A stretch of DNA of 64,000 bases from Sphingobacterium gobiense (GTDB taxonomy: Bacteria; Bacteroidota; Bacteroidia; Sphingobacteriales; Sphingobacteriaceae). The position numbers were made by a program, and so were the translations under genes. Each line of letters opens with the position of its first letter. Within the stretch, counting starts at the first letter, position 1. Positions 9,559 to 19,554 of this stretch are shown here, piece after piece. The notes under the pieces are model-generated. The model did no database searches, was not told where the DNA came from, and worked only from the letters and a program-made list of their open reading frames with translations. The stretch lies in assembly GCF_002980575.1 (NCBI RefSeq), contig NZ_PVBS01000003.1:62001-126000 (forward strand). Direction: 5' to 3'.

Positions 9559-11577
9559 ATGGAACAAGAATTAGAAGAAAAATACAGGATTGGCGAGCCC
9601 GCAGCATGGGCTACTCCATTGACAGAAGAAGAATTGTTGTCCAACATTGTCGAAAGCGACTTTTCCCAGCAGCAATACGATGAAGGTAAAGACTATTGCT
9701 ATTTTCTACGAAAAATCCAATATACAGATGATACACAAAATGCGGAATATAACTGTATGGCCTATAGTGTGCAACAACCGGGTACACTAGAGTTTGCCGC
9801 TGTTAACGAGTTTGTGTTATATCCGTCGGAGCAAATGATTTTTCATCGTATTGCAATAGTGCGCGATGGGGTATTGATCGATAAGCTTCCCGATACTAAA
9901 TTCAAGGTATTGGATAACGAGGGGCAGAGTCTGGATGGTGTTATCAACAGTTCCAAGAAAGTAAACATCAGTATTAAAGATGTACGTCTCTACGATATTA
10001 TTCTCGTGGAAGATACCCGTGTACTAACCTATACAGACAAGGATTTTTTGCGTAAAGAGTTGACAAAGTATGTATGGTCAAGTCCGGATGTATACTGGGC
10101 GTATGGAAGTTATGCATTTGACTTTATTAATAAACGTTCAAAGCCGGTTGCTTATAAAAAACAGTTTTTTCGTGATGAACAGGGGGATTTATTGCCTGTA
10201 GAAGAAGGGTTGGTAGGATCGGGAAACACGTTTTCACTGCGCTATGAGCATTATCTCAACCCAGTAGACGTTAACCGGGAGCTATTTCCTTTTATTGACT
10301 TTGCTACACAATATACGTACGAAGAGTTGCTGGATTTGGTGGTTCCGTATTACGAAGCCGCGTTGACGGCTAAACCTCTTCCGGAGTACGCGCCCGATTT
10401 GGTCGCTAAACTGGATGCGCTTGGCGACGATATCGAAGCAAAGATTCAGTTGGCAGTTGAGTTCGTGCAGAACCATGTTCGTTATATATACAATGAAGAG
10501 GAAATGCACGGACATAAGCCGCAAGATCCATGGGTGACGTATGAATTTAAGCAGGGGGATTGTAAAGCGAAAACCGTGCTGCTCAAATGTGTGCTGGATT
10601 ATTTAGGTGTCGATTCGTCCGTTGCATTGGTGAATTACAATGCCGATTATTATTTGAAATACTATTTGCCTTCGTTATTTAATTTTAACCACGTTATCGT
10701 AAAAGTGCGTCACAAAGAGAAAGCCTATTTTGTAGATGCGACCTATCGCGACGAATATGGGACGCTCGAGAATCGTACGTTTATCAGCTTTCTGAATTAC
10801 ATGGAAATTAAGCGAAATGGTGTTTTGCAACAACGTGAACCATTTAAAAGTTCGGATTTTTCCATTTTTGATGAAATTACGCTCGATGTCAAAGATGAAG
10901 TGGGTACGATTACGATAAAAACCACGTACCGCTATGGTCGTGCAAACGGGATGCGCCGCTACGTGAAAACCACTAACAAAAAAGCCGTAATAGACAATAC
11001 AAACAACTTTGTTTTCAGTTGTATGGATTTTGTCGAAAGTGAGAATGGAAATGATAAACGTCAGGTGTTTAAAGATGCGTCGCTGACTGTGGTGAACGAC
11101 GATAAGGTGGGTAATGTCTTTGTAACGCTGTATACGGCGAGGATCGATAAGCCATATTTTCTGGGGAATGATGGACGTAAATACCTAAAATTTTATGATG
11201 GTAACGTCCTGAAAAACCATTTAAAGGACTACGTACTAAAAGATGTCAGTTTCTGGCATTCGTATGATAGTGAACGATATTCAATTACTATCCGTTCCGA
11301 TAAACCGATAGACACGCAGGATCATTATACGAACCGGCAGATGGACGTAGACTATGAGTTTTTTAAATATACCGTAAAGAAAGAAGTAGACAAGTATAGT
11401 GCTACGGCAAAAATTGAATATATCCCGCTTTCCAATGTAGAAGTGCCTGTGGAAGACATTCCGAGCCTGCGCGATAAATATGCAGCAATAGGGAAAGAAA
11501 GCGCGTTTGGATTAGGTGTCGCAATCGCCAAACCGGGCTTTTTTGATACGATTAAAGCATTGTTTGGCGGGAAGTAG
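9559..11577 (+). CDS. DUF3857/transglutaminase-like domain protein
   Basis: Protein of unknown role with an N-terminal DUF3857-type beta domain and a central transglutaminase-like papain-fold domain. The catalytic triad is intact: Cys335 in QGDCKAKT, His378 in FNFNHVIV and Asp393 in FVDAT. The C-terminal third (about 460-650) is another beta-rich region. Members of this family in Bacteroidota usually have a signal peptide, but this start (MEQELEEKYRIG) is hydrophilic with no export signal, so it may be cytoplasmic. It follows PUL1 by 94 nt and is closed by a strong terminator. I see no evidence of its substrate, and a link with PUL1 is unproven. Confidence 0.85.
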   Translation: MEQELEEKYRIGEPAAWATPLTEEELLSNIVESDFSQQQYDEGKDYCYFLRKIQYTDDTQNAEYNCMAYSVQQPGTLEFAAVNEFVLYPSEQMIFHRIAIVRDGVLIDKLPDTKFKVLDNEGQSLDGVINSSKKVNISIKDVRLYDIILVEDTRVLTYTDKDFLRKELTKYVWSSPDVYWAYGSYAFDFINKRSKPVAYKKQFFRDEQGDLLPVEEGLVGSGNTFSLRYEHYLNPVDVNRELFPFIDFATQYTYEELLDLVVPYYEAALTAKPLPEYAPDLVAKLDALGDDIEAKIQLAVEFVQNHVRYIYNEEEMHGHKPQDPWVTYEFKQGDCKAKTVLLKCVLDYLGVDSSVALVNYNADYYLKYYLPSLFNFNHVIVKVRHKEKAYFVDATYRDEYGTLENRTFISFLNYMEIKRNGVLQQREPFKSSDFSIFDEITLDVKDEVGTITIKTTYRYGRANGMRRYVKTTNKKAVIDNTNNFVFSCMDFVESENGNDKRQVFKDASLTVVNDDKVGNVFVTLYTARIDKPYFLGNDGRKYLKFYDGNVLKNHLKDYVLKDVSFWHSYDSERYSITIRSDKPIDTQDHYTNRQMDVDYEFFKYTVKKEVDKYSATAKIEYIPLSNVEVPVEDIPSLRDKYAAIGKESAFGLGVAIAKPGFFDTIKALFGGK

Positions 11578-11594
11578 TGATGCGATTATTTCCC

Positions 11595-11630
11595 AAAAAC
11601 CGGTCCGCCTCTAAGGCGGACCGGTTTTTT
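11595..11630. terminator. Bidirectional intrinsic terminator
   Basis: A perfect 15-bp stem (left arm 11595-11609, right arm 11615-11629) with a TCTAA loop. The arms start with five A and end in a T run, so the hairpin works in both directions. It sits between two convergent genes, the transglutaminase-like protein and the cupin. Confidence 0.95.
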
Positions 11631-11638
11631 ATAATATC

Positions 11639-12145
11639 TTATCTTCCGAAGTCGTCCTCTACCCGTACGATGTCACCTTCATCAGACGGATTGTTGGCAT
11701 CGGTGTGCTGCCAAATTTCTGCTACCACGCCGTAAGTTTTCAGGCCGATTAAACGATGTCTTTCACCTTGGGAGAGACGGATAACATCGCCCTCTTTTAA
11801 TTTTTTAACTTCATTCTGCTCATCTGTAGCGCTGGTGATGATACCGACTTCGCCTTGTGTAACGCGCCAGATTTCAGCGCGGCGGTGATGGTATTGCCAA
11901 GATAAGCGCTTCTCAGGAGCGACGACTAGGATTTTAGGGCTTAATTTGCCTGCTATCTTGAGGTTTTGTACGTCTAATCCATCAAAATAGGTGTTTGCAA
12001 ATTGTTGTGCCTGTTCCTCGGCGATAACAAAGAAACCTCCCCAGGGACGGGTTTGGTCAATATGGTCAATCGCGAACCCCTGTTCTTTTAATTTTTCTTC
12101 TATCTGGCTAAATAATTCACCTTTATTAACGTATTCTTCTGACAT
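11639..12145 (-). CDS. Cupin protein, mannose-6-phosphate isomerase type II-like
   Basis: Small (168 aa) cupin resembling the C-terminal half of type II phosphomannose isomerase. The metal-binding cupin strip reads WQYHHRRAEIWRV with a following EGD.I....GERHR motif, giving two His plus Glu and a later His. No nucleotidyltransferase domain is attached. An upstream ATG would add 24 residues, but the start at 12145 (MSEEYVNKGE) is preferred because the extra residues are low-complexity and poorly conserved in character. It could be a phosphomannose isomerase or just a sugar-binding cupin; substrate unknown. Confidence 0.75.
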   Translation of the reverse strand: MSEEYVNKGELFSQIEEKLKEQGFAIDHIDQTRPWGGFFVIAEEQAQQFANTYFDGLDVQNLKIAGKLSPKILVVAPEKRLSWQYHHRRAEIWRVTQGEVGIITSATDEQNEVKKLKEGDVIRLSQGERHRLIGLKTYGVVAEIWQHTDANNPSDEGDIVRVEDDFGR

Positions 12146-12294
12146 AGCGCTTTGTGCTGATAAGTGATGTTTTGTTGTTTTGTTGGTGAAGTTATGAGTT
12201 TTCTGGAAATTACGCAATACATGTTCTTAACCTCCTTAACTTTTCTTACATTTGAATCTCGGTAACATGCTTGACAATCCTAAAAAGAAAATCG

Positions 12295-14529
12295 ATGGAA
12301 GAATTAAAATTTGATAAGCAAAACGAAGCCTTTTTGCAGGCTGTTTCTTTTGTAAATCAAACGAACCAGCATTTGTTCCTAACAGGTAAAGCAGGTACTG
12401 GAAAAACTACTTTCTTAAAATACATTCGGGAAAATTCGCATAAAAAGATGGCGGTTACAGCTCCTACCGGAGTAGCAGCAATGAATGCGGGAGGAACCAC
12501 ACTCCATGCACTCTTCTGGTTGCCGTTCGGAACATTTATCGAAGATTATCCCTTGCAATGGAATGAACAGGATAGCCATATCTATAATAAGAGCCGGCTG
12601 TTTTCTACCATCAAACTCACCAAGCAACGGAGAGCTATTCTGCAGGAACTTGAGCTGTTGATTATCGATGAAGTTTCTATGGTACGTGCCGATACGTTGG
12701 ATGCTATTGATGTTATTTTGAAATCGGTACGTCGGGATATGCGGCCGTTCGGTGGTGTACAAATGCTTTTTATCGGAGATCTTTACCAGTTACCACCTGT
12801 TGTCCGGGAGCACGAATGGCAGGTGCTGCGTGACCATTATCGCAGTCCGTTCTTTTTTGACGCCAAAGTATTGCGTGAACATCCTCCCGTTATTTTAGAG
12901 CTTAGTAAGATATATCGGCAAAACGATGGTTATTTTATCGATTTATTAAATAATATCCGAAATAATAAATGTTCAACAGACGATTTGGCGAGATTGAACG
13001 AGCACTACCGACCCGATTTTTCGCCGGCTGAAGGAGAACAATACATCACCCTAACTTCGCATAATAAATTAGCTGAAGCGATTAATCAGGAGGAATTGGC
13101 GCGGTTGAAAGGGACGATGCATAATGTGCGGGCTGTTGTGAAAGATGAGTTTCAGCAAGCTTCTTTTCCTGCCGATGAAATGCTCCCGTTAAAAATAGGT
13201 GCACAGGTGATGTTCATTAAAAATGATAGCGGAGAAGATCGGAAATTTTTTAATGGAAAAATAGGAACGGTTAAGGAACTGAACTTAGATCGTCACCAAG
13301 TGATTGTGGGGTTTAACGATGGTTCAGATGACGTCGTGGTACGACGTGAGACTTGGGAAAATATTCGATATAAGTATAATAAAGGTGAAGATAAGATAGA
13401 GGAAGAGGTCATGGGAACATTTTCCCAATTCCCGTTACGGCTAGCATGGGCAATTACCATTCACAAAAGTCAGGGGCTTACCTTTGACAAGGCAGTCATC
13501 GATGCCGGTACCTCGTTTGCAGCGGGGCAGGTATATGTCGCATTGAGTAGGTTGACCGGATTGGAGGGGCTGGTGTTAAAATCCAAAATTCCGATGCATT
13601 CCATCCGGACAGACGCCCAAGTGGTGGACTTTATGCAACGGATGATCGCGCATGCAGAGGTGGCCAAGATACTGGAATCTTGCCAACGTAATTATTTGGG
13701 CCAGATTGTACTGCAGAGTTTTCGGTGGGGTACGCTAGTTGAAAGTGTAGATGAGCTAAAAGAATCGTTGGAAAACCGAAATATTGACAGTAAAGATGCC
13801 GCTATAGCTTATCTAACGGAGATTTCCTCCGTACTGAAAGAACAGGAAAAAGTAGCGAATAAATTCGTGACCTTATTATATACGATGTTGCGCGATAAGG
13901 AAGCGCTTGATTATGGCAAAATCTGCGAGCGGACAAAAGCTGCGGTAGCTTGGTTCTTACCTCGACTTGACGAAGAGATATTGCTAACGATGCAGGAGCA
14001 TATTGAAGCCTGGCAGATTAAGAAGCGCACCAAAAAATATGTGCAGGAATTGCGCTCGATACTATTGGATTTTAGACGTAAGAAGGAGCAGTTGGCACAT
14101 TGCCTTACGATTGCAGATATATTGACAGATGAAGGCGATCTTTCACAGCAGGTGCACCTGATCAGCCAACAGGAAAAAGCAAAAGATAGTGAAATCAAGG
14201 AAACAGTAGAGGAAGGTGTGGAAAAAGATACCAAGACTATTTCTTTAGATTTATTTCTGGATGGGTTGTCTGTGGAGGATATAGCACAGAAACGTAATAT
14301 GGTCGTGGGTACGATATACGGTCACCTTATCCATTTTGTGGGAAATGAGGTGGAAGCGGAAGATTTAATAGATGGTCCAAAACTGGAGATACTATTGGAT
14401 GTATTGCGTAAAAATGAAGGGAAGTCCTCTTCGGAGATCAAGATGATACTCGGAGAGGATTATTCCTATCCGGATATAAAGTTGGGACAAAAAGTGCTGG
14501 AAGTCGAACATTTAAAAGTAGACAGTTAA
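12295..14529 (+). CDS. PIF1-like AAA helicase with C-terminal helix-turn-helix domain
   Basis: Superfamily 1B DNA helicase. The N-terminal motor has Walker A GKAGTGKTTF, Walker B LLIIDEVSMVRAD, the GGVQMLFIGDLYQLPPV motif III and the UvrD-like C-terminal motif WAITIHKSQGLTFD, followed by VYVALSRLTGL. The C-terminal region (about 510-700) is charged and helical and contains a helix-turn-helix strip, LFLDGLSVEDIAQKRNM, typical of this Bacteroidota group. The start at 12295 (MEELKFDKQ) is preferred over a TTG at 12271. It stands immediately before the atp operon, which is probably independent of it. Confidence 0.9.
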   Translation: MEELKFDKQNEAFLQAVSFVNQTNQHLFLTGKAGTGKTTFLKYIRENSHKKMAVTAPTGVAAMNAGGTTLHALFWLPFGTFIEDYPLQWNEQDSHIYNKSRLFSTIKLTKQRRAILQELELLIIDEVSMVRADTLDAIDVILKSVRRDMRPFGGVQMLFIGDLYQLPPVVREHEWQVLRDHYRSPFFFDAKVLREHPPVILELSKIYRQNDGYFIDLLNNIRNNKCSTDDLARLNEHYRPDFSPAEGEQYITLTSHNKLAEAINQEELARLKGTMHNVRAVVKDEFQQASFPADEMLPLKIGAQVMFIKNDSGEDRKFFNGKIGTVKELNLDRHQVIVGFNDGSDDVVVRRETWENIRYKYNKGEDKIEEEVMGTFSQFPLRLAWAITIHKSQGLTFDKAVIDAGTSFAAGQVYVALSRLTGLEGLVLKSKIPMHSIRTDAQVVDFMQRMIAHAEVAKILESCQRNYLGQIVLQSFRWGTLVESVDELKESLENRNIDSKDAAIAYLTEISSVLKEQEKVANKFVTLLYTMLRDKEALDYGKICERTKAAVAWFLPRLDEEILLTMQEHIEAWQIKKRTKKYVQELRSILLDFRRKKEQLAHCLTIADILTDEGDLSQQVHLISQQEKAKDSEIKETVEEGVEKDTKTISLDLFLDGLSVEDIAQKRNMVVGTIYGHLIHFVGNEVEAEDLIDGPKLEILLDVLRKNEGKSSSEIKMILGEDYSYPDIKLGQKVLEVEHLKVDS

Positions 14530-14545
14530 GTGTTGGCCGTTTAAA

Positions 14546-14758
14546 ATGGAAAAATCAAATCGCAGGAAGATGGCTACATGGATCGGTGTGCCCTTCCAGA
14601 TGTTAGCAACTATCTTTGCGGGTTATTGGCTCGGAAGCTGGCTGGATGAAAAGTATGCGGTAGAAAAAAACTGGTGGACAATAGGGCTGACTTTGTTCGC
14701 GGTATTGATTTCCTTATATCAACTTATTGTGCAGGTGCAACGTATGGGGAAGAAGTGA
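14546..14758 (+). CDS. AtpZ/AtpI-family small membrane protein
   Basis: Seventy-residue protein with two membrane spans. The first holds the glycine-rich GYWLGSWLDEKY strip typical of AtpZ (F0F1 assembly or Mg2+/Ca2+ supply factor). It is the first gene of the atp operon, 16 nt after the helicase gene, which supports the call. Its function in Bacteroidota is not well established. Confidence 0.82.
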   Translation: MEKSNRRKMATWIGVPFQMLATIFAGYWLGSWLDEKYAVEKNWWTIGLTLFAVLISLYQLIVQVQRMGKK

Positions 14759-14761
14759 TAA

Positions 14762-14782
14762 GTTATGAGTTATGAGTGATGA
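14762..14782 (+). repeat. Three tandem 7-mers (GTTATGA type) in the atp operon
   Basis: Directly after the atpZ stop codon there are three heptamers, GTTATGA, GTTATGA and GTGATGA. They resemble the short tandem heptamer repeats found in intergenic spacers of several Bacteroidota and cyanobacteria. A related array lies between atpA and atpG. Confidence 0.7.
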
Positions 14783-14847
14783 ATGGGGACAAAGAAACAG
14801 CGTGTAAATAAAATAGAAGTCCCTCTTAGGGCGGAAGGAGAAACACA

Positions 14848-15246
14848 TTGAAAATAATAAAAGCCACGGGGCAGTTTGCCTGGAAGCTATTGTTGGGAAG
14901 CGTATTTGTTTTTGGCGGTGCTTATATCATGCAGCAATCGCTAGATCTCCGTTTTTTAGATAGCACTTTTGTGCCACTCTGTATATTGTTGTATTTGGTT
15001 ACGGTATTTGCCTATGCGGTATCGTATCTTGGAATACATAGTAATCCGGAACTTGGCGTGTATGCGATTCTTGGGGGTGTCATGATAAAAATGCTGGTAT
15101 CGCTCGGTATTTTTATGGTTTTTCTGTATGGTTTTAAAGTAGACAATAAGGTGTTATTAGGGCTGAATTTTTTTTGTATATATTTATTAATGTCCTGCTT
15201 TGAAGTTATCATTTTGTTACGTAACTTGCGGCGCAAAATAAAATAG
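14848..15246 (+). CDS. AtpI-like integral membrane protein of the ATP synthase operon
   Basis: 132 residues with four predicted membrane helices and a basic C-terminus (LLRNLRRKIK). The start is a TTG at 14848, backed by a GGAAGGAG Shine-Dalgarno sequence eight bases upstream, which is unusually good for this organism. The position between atpZ and atpB is that of AtpI, the assembly chaperone for the c-ring in other bacteria. Sequence similarity to AtpI cannot be confirmed by eye. Confidence 0.72.
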   Translation: MKIIKATGQFAWKLLLGSVFVFGGAYIMQQSLDLRFLDSTFVPLCILLYLVTVFAYAVSYLGIHSNPELGVYAILGGVMIKMLVSLGIFMVFLYGFKVDNKVLLGLNFFCIYLLMSCFEVIILLRNLRRKIK

Positions 15247-15263
15247 CTAAAAATATTGTATAG

Positions 15264-16427
15264 ATGGAAATAAGCCACTTTTTAACTTCAGCCAGAATCA
15301 GAACTTTGATGATTTTGTGCGTTTTTCTAGCTTCTTTCTCTTCGTTTGCCTCCTCTTTAAACACCACATCTGCCTCGGAACAGCATGCTGAAACAGCAGA
15401 TGATCATGCACACGAGAAGAAGGGTTTTGACATTACAGCTTTTATTTTCCATCACATCGGTGATTCACATGAATTTACCTTTTTTGGCGGCGATCCGGAA
15501 GGTAAATCAAAATGGGTAGGTATCTACTTACCTGTTATATTATATACAGAAAATGGTTTGGTAACGTTTTGTTCTAGCGAATTTGCACGGAACGACGATG
15601 GTACCAGAATCGTGGAGAAAAAAGGACAGCAATTCGTAAAATACCACGGTAAAATTTATTATGCGGCGGATCAAGCGAATGATCACGGTTCTTATATTGT
15701 ATATGATGATGAACATCATGCAACAAATAAGCGTCCGCTAGATTTCTCCATTACAAAAAACGTATTCAGTATCTTTTTAGGATTCATTGTTTTAATTCTG
15801 GTGTTCTTTTCGGTTGCGAGAGGATATAAGAAAAATGCAGGAAAAGCACCGAAAGGCATACAGTCTTTTATGGAACCGATTATTCTTTTTGTGCGCGATG
15901 AAATTGCTATTCCAAACTTAGGACATCGATACGAGCGCTTTATGCCTTATCTATTAACCGTATTCTTTTTTATATGGTTTATGAATATGTTGGGACTAGT
16001 GCCATTTTTCCCTGGTTCTGCCAACGTAACAGGAAATATCGCTGTGACGATGGTGCTTGCTGTCATTACGCTATTGATTATTTTATTTAACGGGAATAAA
16101 TATTACTGGGGACATATTTTTAATCCTCCAGTACCTTGGTGGTTGAAGCCACTGATGATCCCTGTCGAGATTATAGGTGTGTTTACAAAACCTTTTGCGC
16201 TAATGATTCGTTTGTTTGCGAATATTACTGCAGGCCACATTCTAGTCTTGTCTTTATTGTGTTTGCCGTTTATTTTTAACGCAAGTGCAGTAGCTGGAGG
16301 TTCGGTTATATTTACTATCTTTATCAGTTTGATAGAGTTGTTAGTCGCTTTTATACAGGCATTTATATTTACAATTCTTTCTGCGCTGTTCATCGGTATG
16401 GCTATCGAAGAACACCATGAACATTAA
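15264..16427 (+). CDS. atpB: ATP synthase Fo subunit a
   Basis: Proton-channel subunit next to the c-ring. At 387 aa it is longer than the E. coli protein because of an N-terminal signal peptide and a His-rich periplasmic domain of about 150 residues, as is usual in Bacteroidota. The essential arginine is in the MIRLFANITAGHI helix, and the C-terminus is also His-rich (EEHHEH). It follows the AtpI-like gene by 17 nt and precedes atpE. Confidence 0.97.
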   Translation: MEISHFLTSARIRTLMILCVFLASFSSFASSLNTTSASEQHAETADDHAHEKKGFDITAFIFHHIGDSHEFTFFGGDPEGKSKWVGIYLPVILYTENGLVTFCSSEFARNDDGTRIVEKKGQQFVKYHGKIYYAADQANDHGSYIVYDDEHHATNKRPLDFSITKNVFSIFLGFIVLILVFFSVARGYKKNAGKAPKGIQSFMEPIILFVRDEIAIPNLGHRYERFMPYLLTVFFFIWFMNMLGLVPFFPGSANVTGNIAVTMVLAVITLLIILFNGNKYYWGHIFNPPVPWWLKPLMIPVEIIGVFTKPFALMIRLFANITAGHILVLSLLCLPFIFNASAVAGGSVIFTIFISLIELLVAFIQAFIFTILSALFIGMAIEEHHEH

Positions 16428-16438
16428 TAATAGATTAA

Positions 16439-16678
<240 letters not shown>

Positions 16679-16704
16679 TAATTGCCTCAAGAAACACAAA
16701 GGAC

Positions 16705-16745
16705 TAAAAGAACCTGTTTTGGGGTTGCCACTTCGGGTTCTTTTA
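16705..16745 (+). terminator. Stem-loop between atpE and atpF (attenuator or processing site)
   Basis: A 10-bp perfect stem (TAAAAGAACC at 16705-16714 and its complement at 16736-16745) with a 21-nt loop, followed by an AT-rich TTTATCC stretch. It has the look of a leaky intrinsic terminator. The location just behind the high-stoichiometry c subunit suggests a role in making more AtpE than AtpF; this is inference. Confidence 0.55.
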
Positions 16746-16857
16746 TTTATCCAAACTTACATAAGTTTACTTTTCTCTTCATCCGGTAAGGGATATTCAT
16801 AGAGGAAAATTCATTAGTTAAAAAAGAAACTTTAAACGTCATATATAGCATTATAAT

Positions 16858-17352
16858 ATGGATTTATTAATTCCCGAAATTGGTCTGATTTTCTGGCACA
16901 CCATTAGCTTTTTGATCCTGTTATTCTTGTTGGGTAAATTTGCTTGGAAGCCTGTGCTAAAAGCAATTAAAGAAAGAGAAGAAAACATCCAAAATGCGCT
17001 AGATTCGGCAGAAAAAGCGAAATTAGAGATGACTCGTTTAACCAACGAAAATGAGCAGTTATTAAAAGAAGCGCGCGTTGAGCGGGATAATATCTTAAAA
17101 GAGGCGAAAGAGCTTAAAGACAAGATCGTTGCTGAGGCGAAAGACGAAGCACAAGCGTCCGGCAAAAAGATATTGGAGCAAGCGAAGAGAGAAATCGAAG
17201 AGCAGAAAAACAAGGCGTTGGCTGAGGTTAAAAATCAAGTTTCTTCTTTATCTTTGGATATCGCCCGTAAAGTTTTAACAAGAGAATTTGAAGATCAGGG
17301 TAAACAGGACGCTTTTGTAAGTGACTTGCTGAAAGATGTGAAGTTAAACTAA
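16858..17352 (+). CDS. atpF: ATP synthase Fo subunit b
   Basis: Peripheral stalk subunit of 164 aa. One N-terminal membrane helix (about 8-27) ends in the conserved GKFAWKPVLKAI region, followed by a long charged coiled coil rich in Ala, Glu and Lys. It lies 179 nt after atpE, the largest gap in the operon, and 27 nt before atpH. Confidence 0.96.
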   Translation: MDLLIPEIGLIFWHTISFLILLFLLGKFAWKPVLKAIKEREENIQNALDSAEKAKLEMTRLTNENEQLLKEARVERDNILKEAKELKDKIVAEAKDEAQASGKKILEQAKREIEEQKNKALAEVKNQVSSLSLDIARKVLTREFEDQGKQDAFVSDLLKDVKLN

Positions 17353-17379
17353 CTGGTTGTTCAGATTTAAATTAAAAAT

Positions 17380-17925
17380 ATGTCAATTTTTACAGTTGCA
17401 TCAAGATACGCTAAATCTCTGCTGGATCTAACAGAGGAGCAAGGTCATTTGGATGCCGTGAAGAAGGATATGGACGGTGTGATTTCGGTGTTGAAGTCCA
17501 ATTCCGAGTTGTTGGCTGTCCTTAAAAATCCGATTATTAAAGGAGATAGGAAACGTAATATCCTGGCAGCGATTTTCGATGGGAAAATCAATTCTACTGT
17601 ACTTTCTTTCTTTTACCTATTGGTGAACAAAGGACGTGCAGCTATCTTATTGGATATTGCGCAAGAGTTTGTTCGTGAATATAACGAAGAAAAAGGAATT
17701 GTGAAAGCCTCCGTGACGTCGGCGACGGCTCTTTCTGAAGGAAACCTGGCGGCGCTCCAAGAAATAATCGCGGCAGAAACCATGGCAACGGTTATCCTTA
17801 AAAATGTCGTAGATCCATCGTTGATCGGCGGCTTTACGGTACGTGTAGGCGATAAGCAGATTGATGCAAGTATTGCTGGTAAGCTGGGTAAATTAGAAAA
17901 GCATTTTGCAGCACAAGGCGTATAG
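17380..17925 (+). CDS. atpH: ATP synthase F1 subunit delta
   Basis: 181-residue OSCP/delta subunit that joins the peripheral stalk to the top of F1. The N-terminal strip VASRYAKSLLDLTEEQG and the C-terminal DPSLIGGFTVRVGDKQIDAS are family signatures. It sits between atpF and atpA in the normal order. Confidence 0.96.
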   Translation: MSIFTVASRYAKSLLDLTEEQGHLDAVKKDMDGVISVLKSNSELLAVLKNPIIKGDRKRNILAAIFDGKINSTVLSFFYLLVNKGRAAILLDIAQEFVREYNEEKGIVKASVTSATALSEGNLAALQEIIAAETMATVILKNVVDPSLIGGFTVRVGDKQIDASIAGKLGKLEKHFAAQGV

Positions 17926-17975
17926 TCCTTGGTATTAAATTGAAATAGAATCAAAAAACCCTTATAATAATAACA

Positions 17976-19550
17976 ATGATAGAGGTAAGACCAGATGAAG
18001 TTTCGGCAATTCTTAGAGAGCAATTGTCGGACTTTAAATCAGAAGCCGAACTAGAGGAAGTGGGTACCGTACTTGCCATTGGTGACGGTATTGCTCGTAT
18101 ATACGGCTTAACTAAAGTTCAGTCCGGTGAGTTGGTTGAATTTGATAATGGATTAGAAGGTATTGTATTAAACCTGGAAGAAGACAACGTAGGTGTCGTT
18201 CTTTTGGGCTCTTCGGATGAGATTAAAGAAGGAGATATTGCTAAACGGACCAAACGGATTGCATCTATTAAAGTAGGTGAAGGTATGTTGGGCCGTGTTG
18301 TAAATACCTTGGGTCAGCCTATTGACGGTAAAGGACCTATAGCAGGCGAGACGTACGAAATGCCAATTGAGCGTAAAGCGCCGGGCGTTATTTACCGTCA
18401 GCCTGTAACCGAGCCGTTGCAAACCGGTATCAAAGCGATCGATGCGATGATTCCAGTAGGCCGTGGTCAGCGTGAGTTGGTTATCGGTGACCGCCAGACA
18501 GGTAAAACAGCGGTTTGTATCGATACGATCTTGAATCAAAAGGAATTTTATGATGCAGGTGAGCCTGTATTCTGTATATATGTTGCCGTAGGGCAGAAAA
18601 ATTCAACGGTAGCAAACATCGTACGCGTGCTGGAAGAAAACGGAGCGATGGCATATACGGTTGTTGTTGCTGCATCAGCCGCAGACCCAGCTCCGATGCA
18701 GTTCTACGCACCAATGGCTGGCGCTGCTATTGGTGAGTTCTTCCGCGACACGGGTCGTCCGGCGTTGATCGTATACGATGATCTGTCGAAACAAGCGGTA
18801 GCGTATCGTGAGGTATCCTTGTTATTGCGTCGTCCACCGGGTCGTGAAGCGTATCCTGGTGACGTATTCTATCTACACTCCCGTTTATTGGAGAGAGCAG
18901 CGAAAATCAATGCATCAGATGATATCGCGCGTAACATGAACGATTTACCGGAATCTATCAAACATTTAGTAAAAGGTGGTGGTTCATTGACAGCACTTCC
19001 GATTATTGAAACACAAGCTGGTGACGTTTCGGCGTATATTCCTACAAACGTTATTTCGATTACGGATGGTCAGATTTTCTTGGAATCGAACTTGTTCAAT
19101 GCAGGTATCCGTCCGGCGATTAACGTAGGTATTTCCGTTTCACGTGTAGGAGGTAACGCGCAGATTAAACCGATGAAAAAGGTATCTGGTACGTTGAAGC
19201 TAGATCAAGCACAATTCCGTGAATTGGAAGCTTTCGCTAAATTCGGTTCCGATTTGGATGCAGCGACTAAAGCGGTATTAGACAAAGGTATCCGTAACGT
19301 GGAAATCTTGAAACAAGGTCAATATTCACCTGTTTCGGTGGAAAAGCAAGTAGCGATTATCTATGCGGGTACAAAAGGATTGCTTCGTGCTGTTCCCGTA
19401 GATAAAGTTCGTCAGTTTGAAGAAGAGTTCTTGACACAATTGGAGCAACGTCATCCAGAAGTTTTAGCAGCTTTCAAAGCTGGTAAATTTACGGATGAGT
19501 TGACAGATGTTTTGGAGAAAGTAGCTAAGGAATTAGCGTCAAAGTATTAG
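17976..19550 (+). CDS. atpA: ATP synthase F1 subunit alpha
   Basis: Non-catalytic nucleotide-binding subunit of 524 aa. It has Walker [14 protein letters not shown], the alpha-subunit motif [20 protein letters not shown] (with the arginine finger region, here [10 protein letters not shown] near 388-397) and a normal C-terminal helical domain. The start [13 protein letters not shown] matches the family N-terminus. Confidence 0.98.
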   Translation: MIEVRPDEVSAILREQLSDFKSEAELEEVGTVLAIGDGIARIYGLTKVQSGELVEFDNGLEGIVLNLEEDNVGVVLLGSSDEIKEGDIAKRTKRIASIKVGEGMLGRVVNTLGQPIDGKGPIAGETYEMPIERKAPGVIYRQPVTEPLQTGIKAIDAMIPVGRGQRELVIGDRQTGKTAVCIDTILNQKEFYDAGEPVFCIYVAVGQKNSTVANIVRVLEENGAMAYTVVVAASAADPAPMQFYAPMAGAAIGEFFRDTGRPALIVYDDLSKQAVAYREVSLLLRRPPGREAYPGDVFYLHSRLLERAAKINASDDIARNMNDLPESIKHLVKGGGSLTALPIIETQAGDVSAYIPTNVISITDGQIFLESNLFNAGIRPAINVGISVSRVGGNAQIKPMKKVSGTLKLDQAQFRELEAFAKFGSDLDAATKAVLDKGIRNVEILKQGQYSPVSVEKQVAIIYAGTKGLLRAVPVDKVRQFEEEFLTQLEQRHPEVLAAFKAGKFTDELTDVLEKVAKELASKY

Positions 19551-19554
19551 ATTC

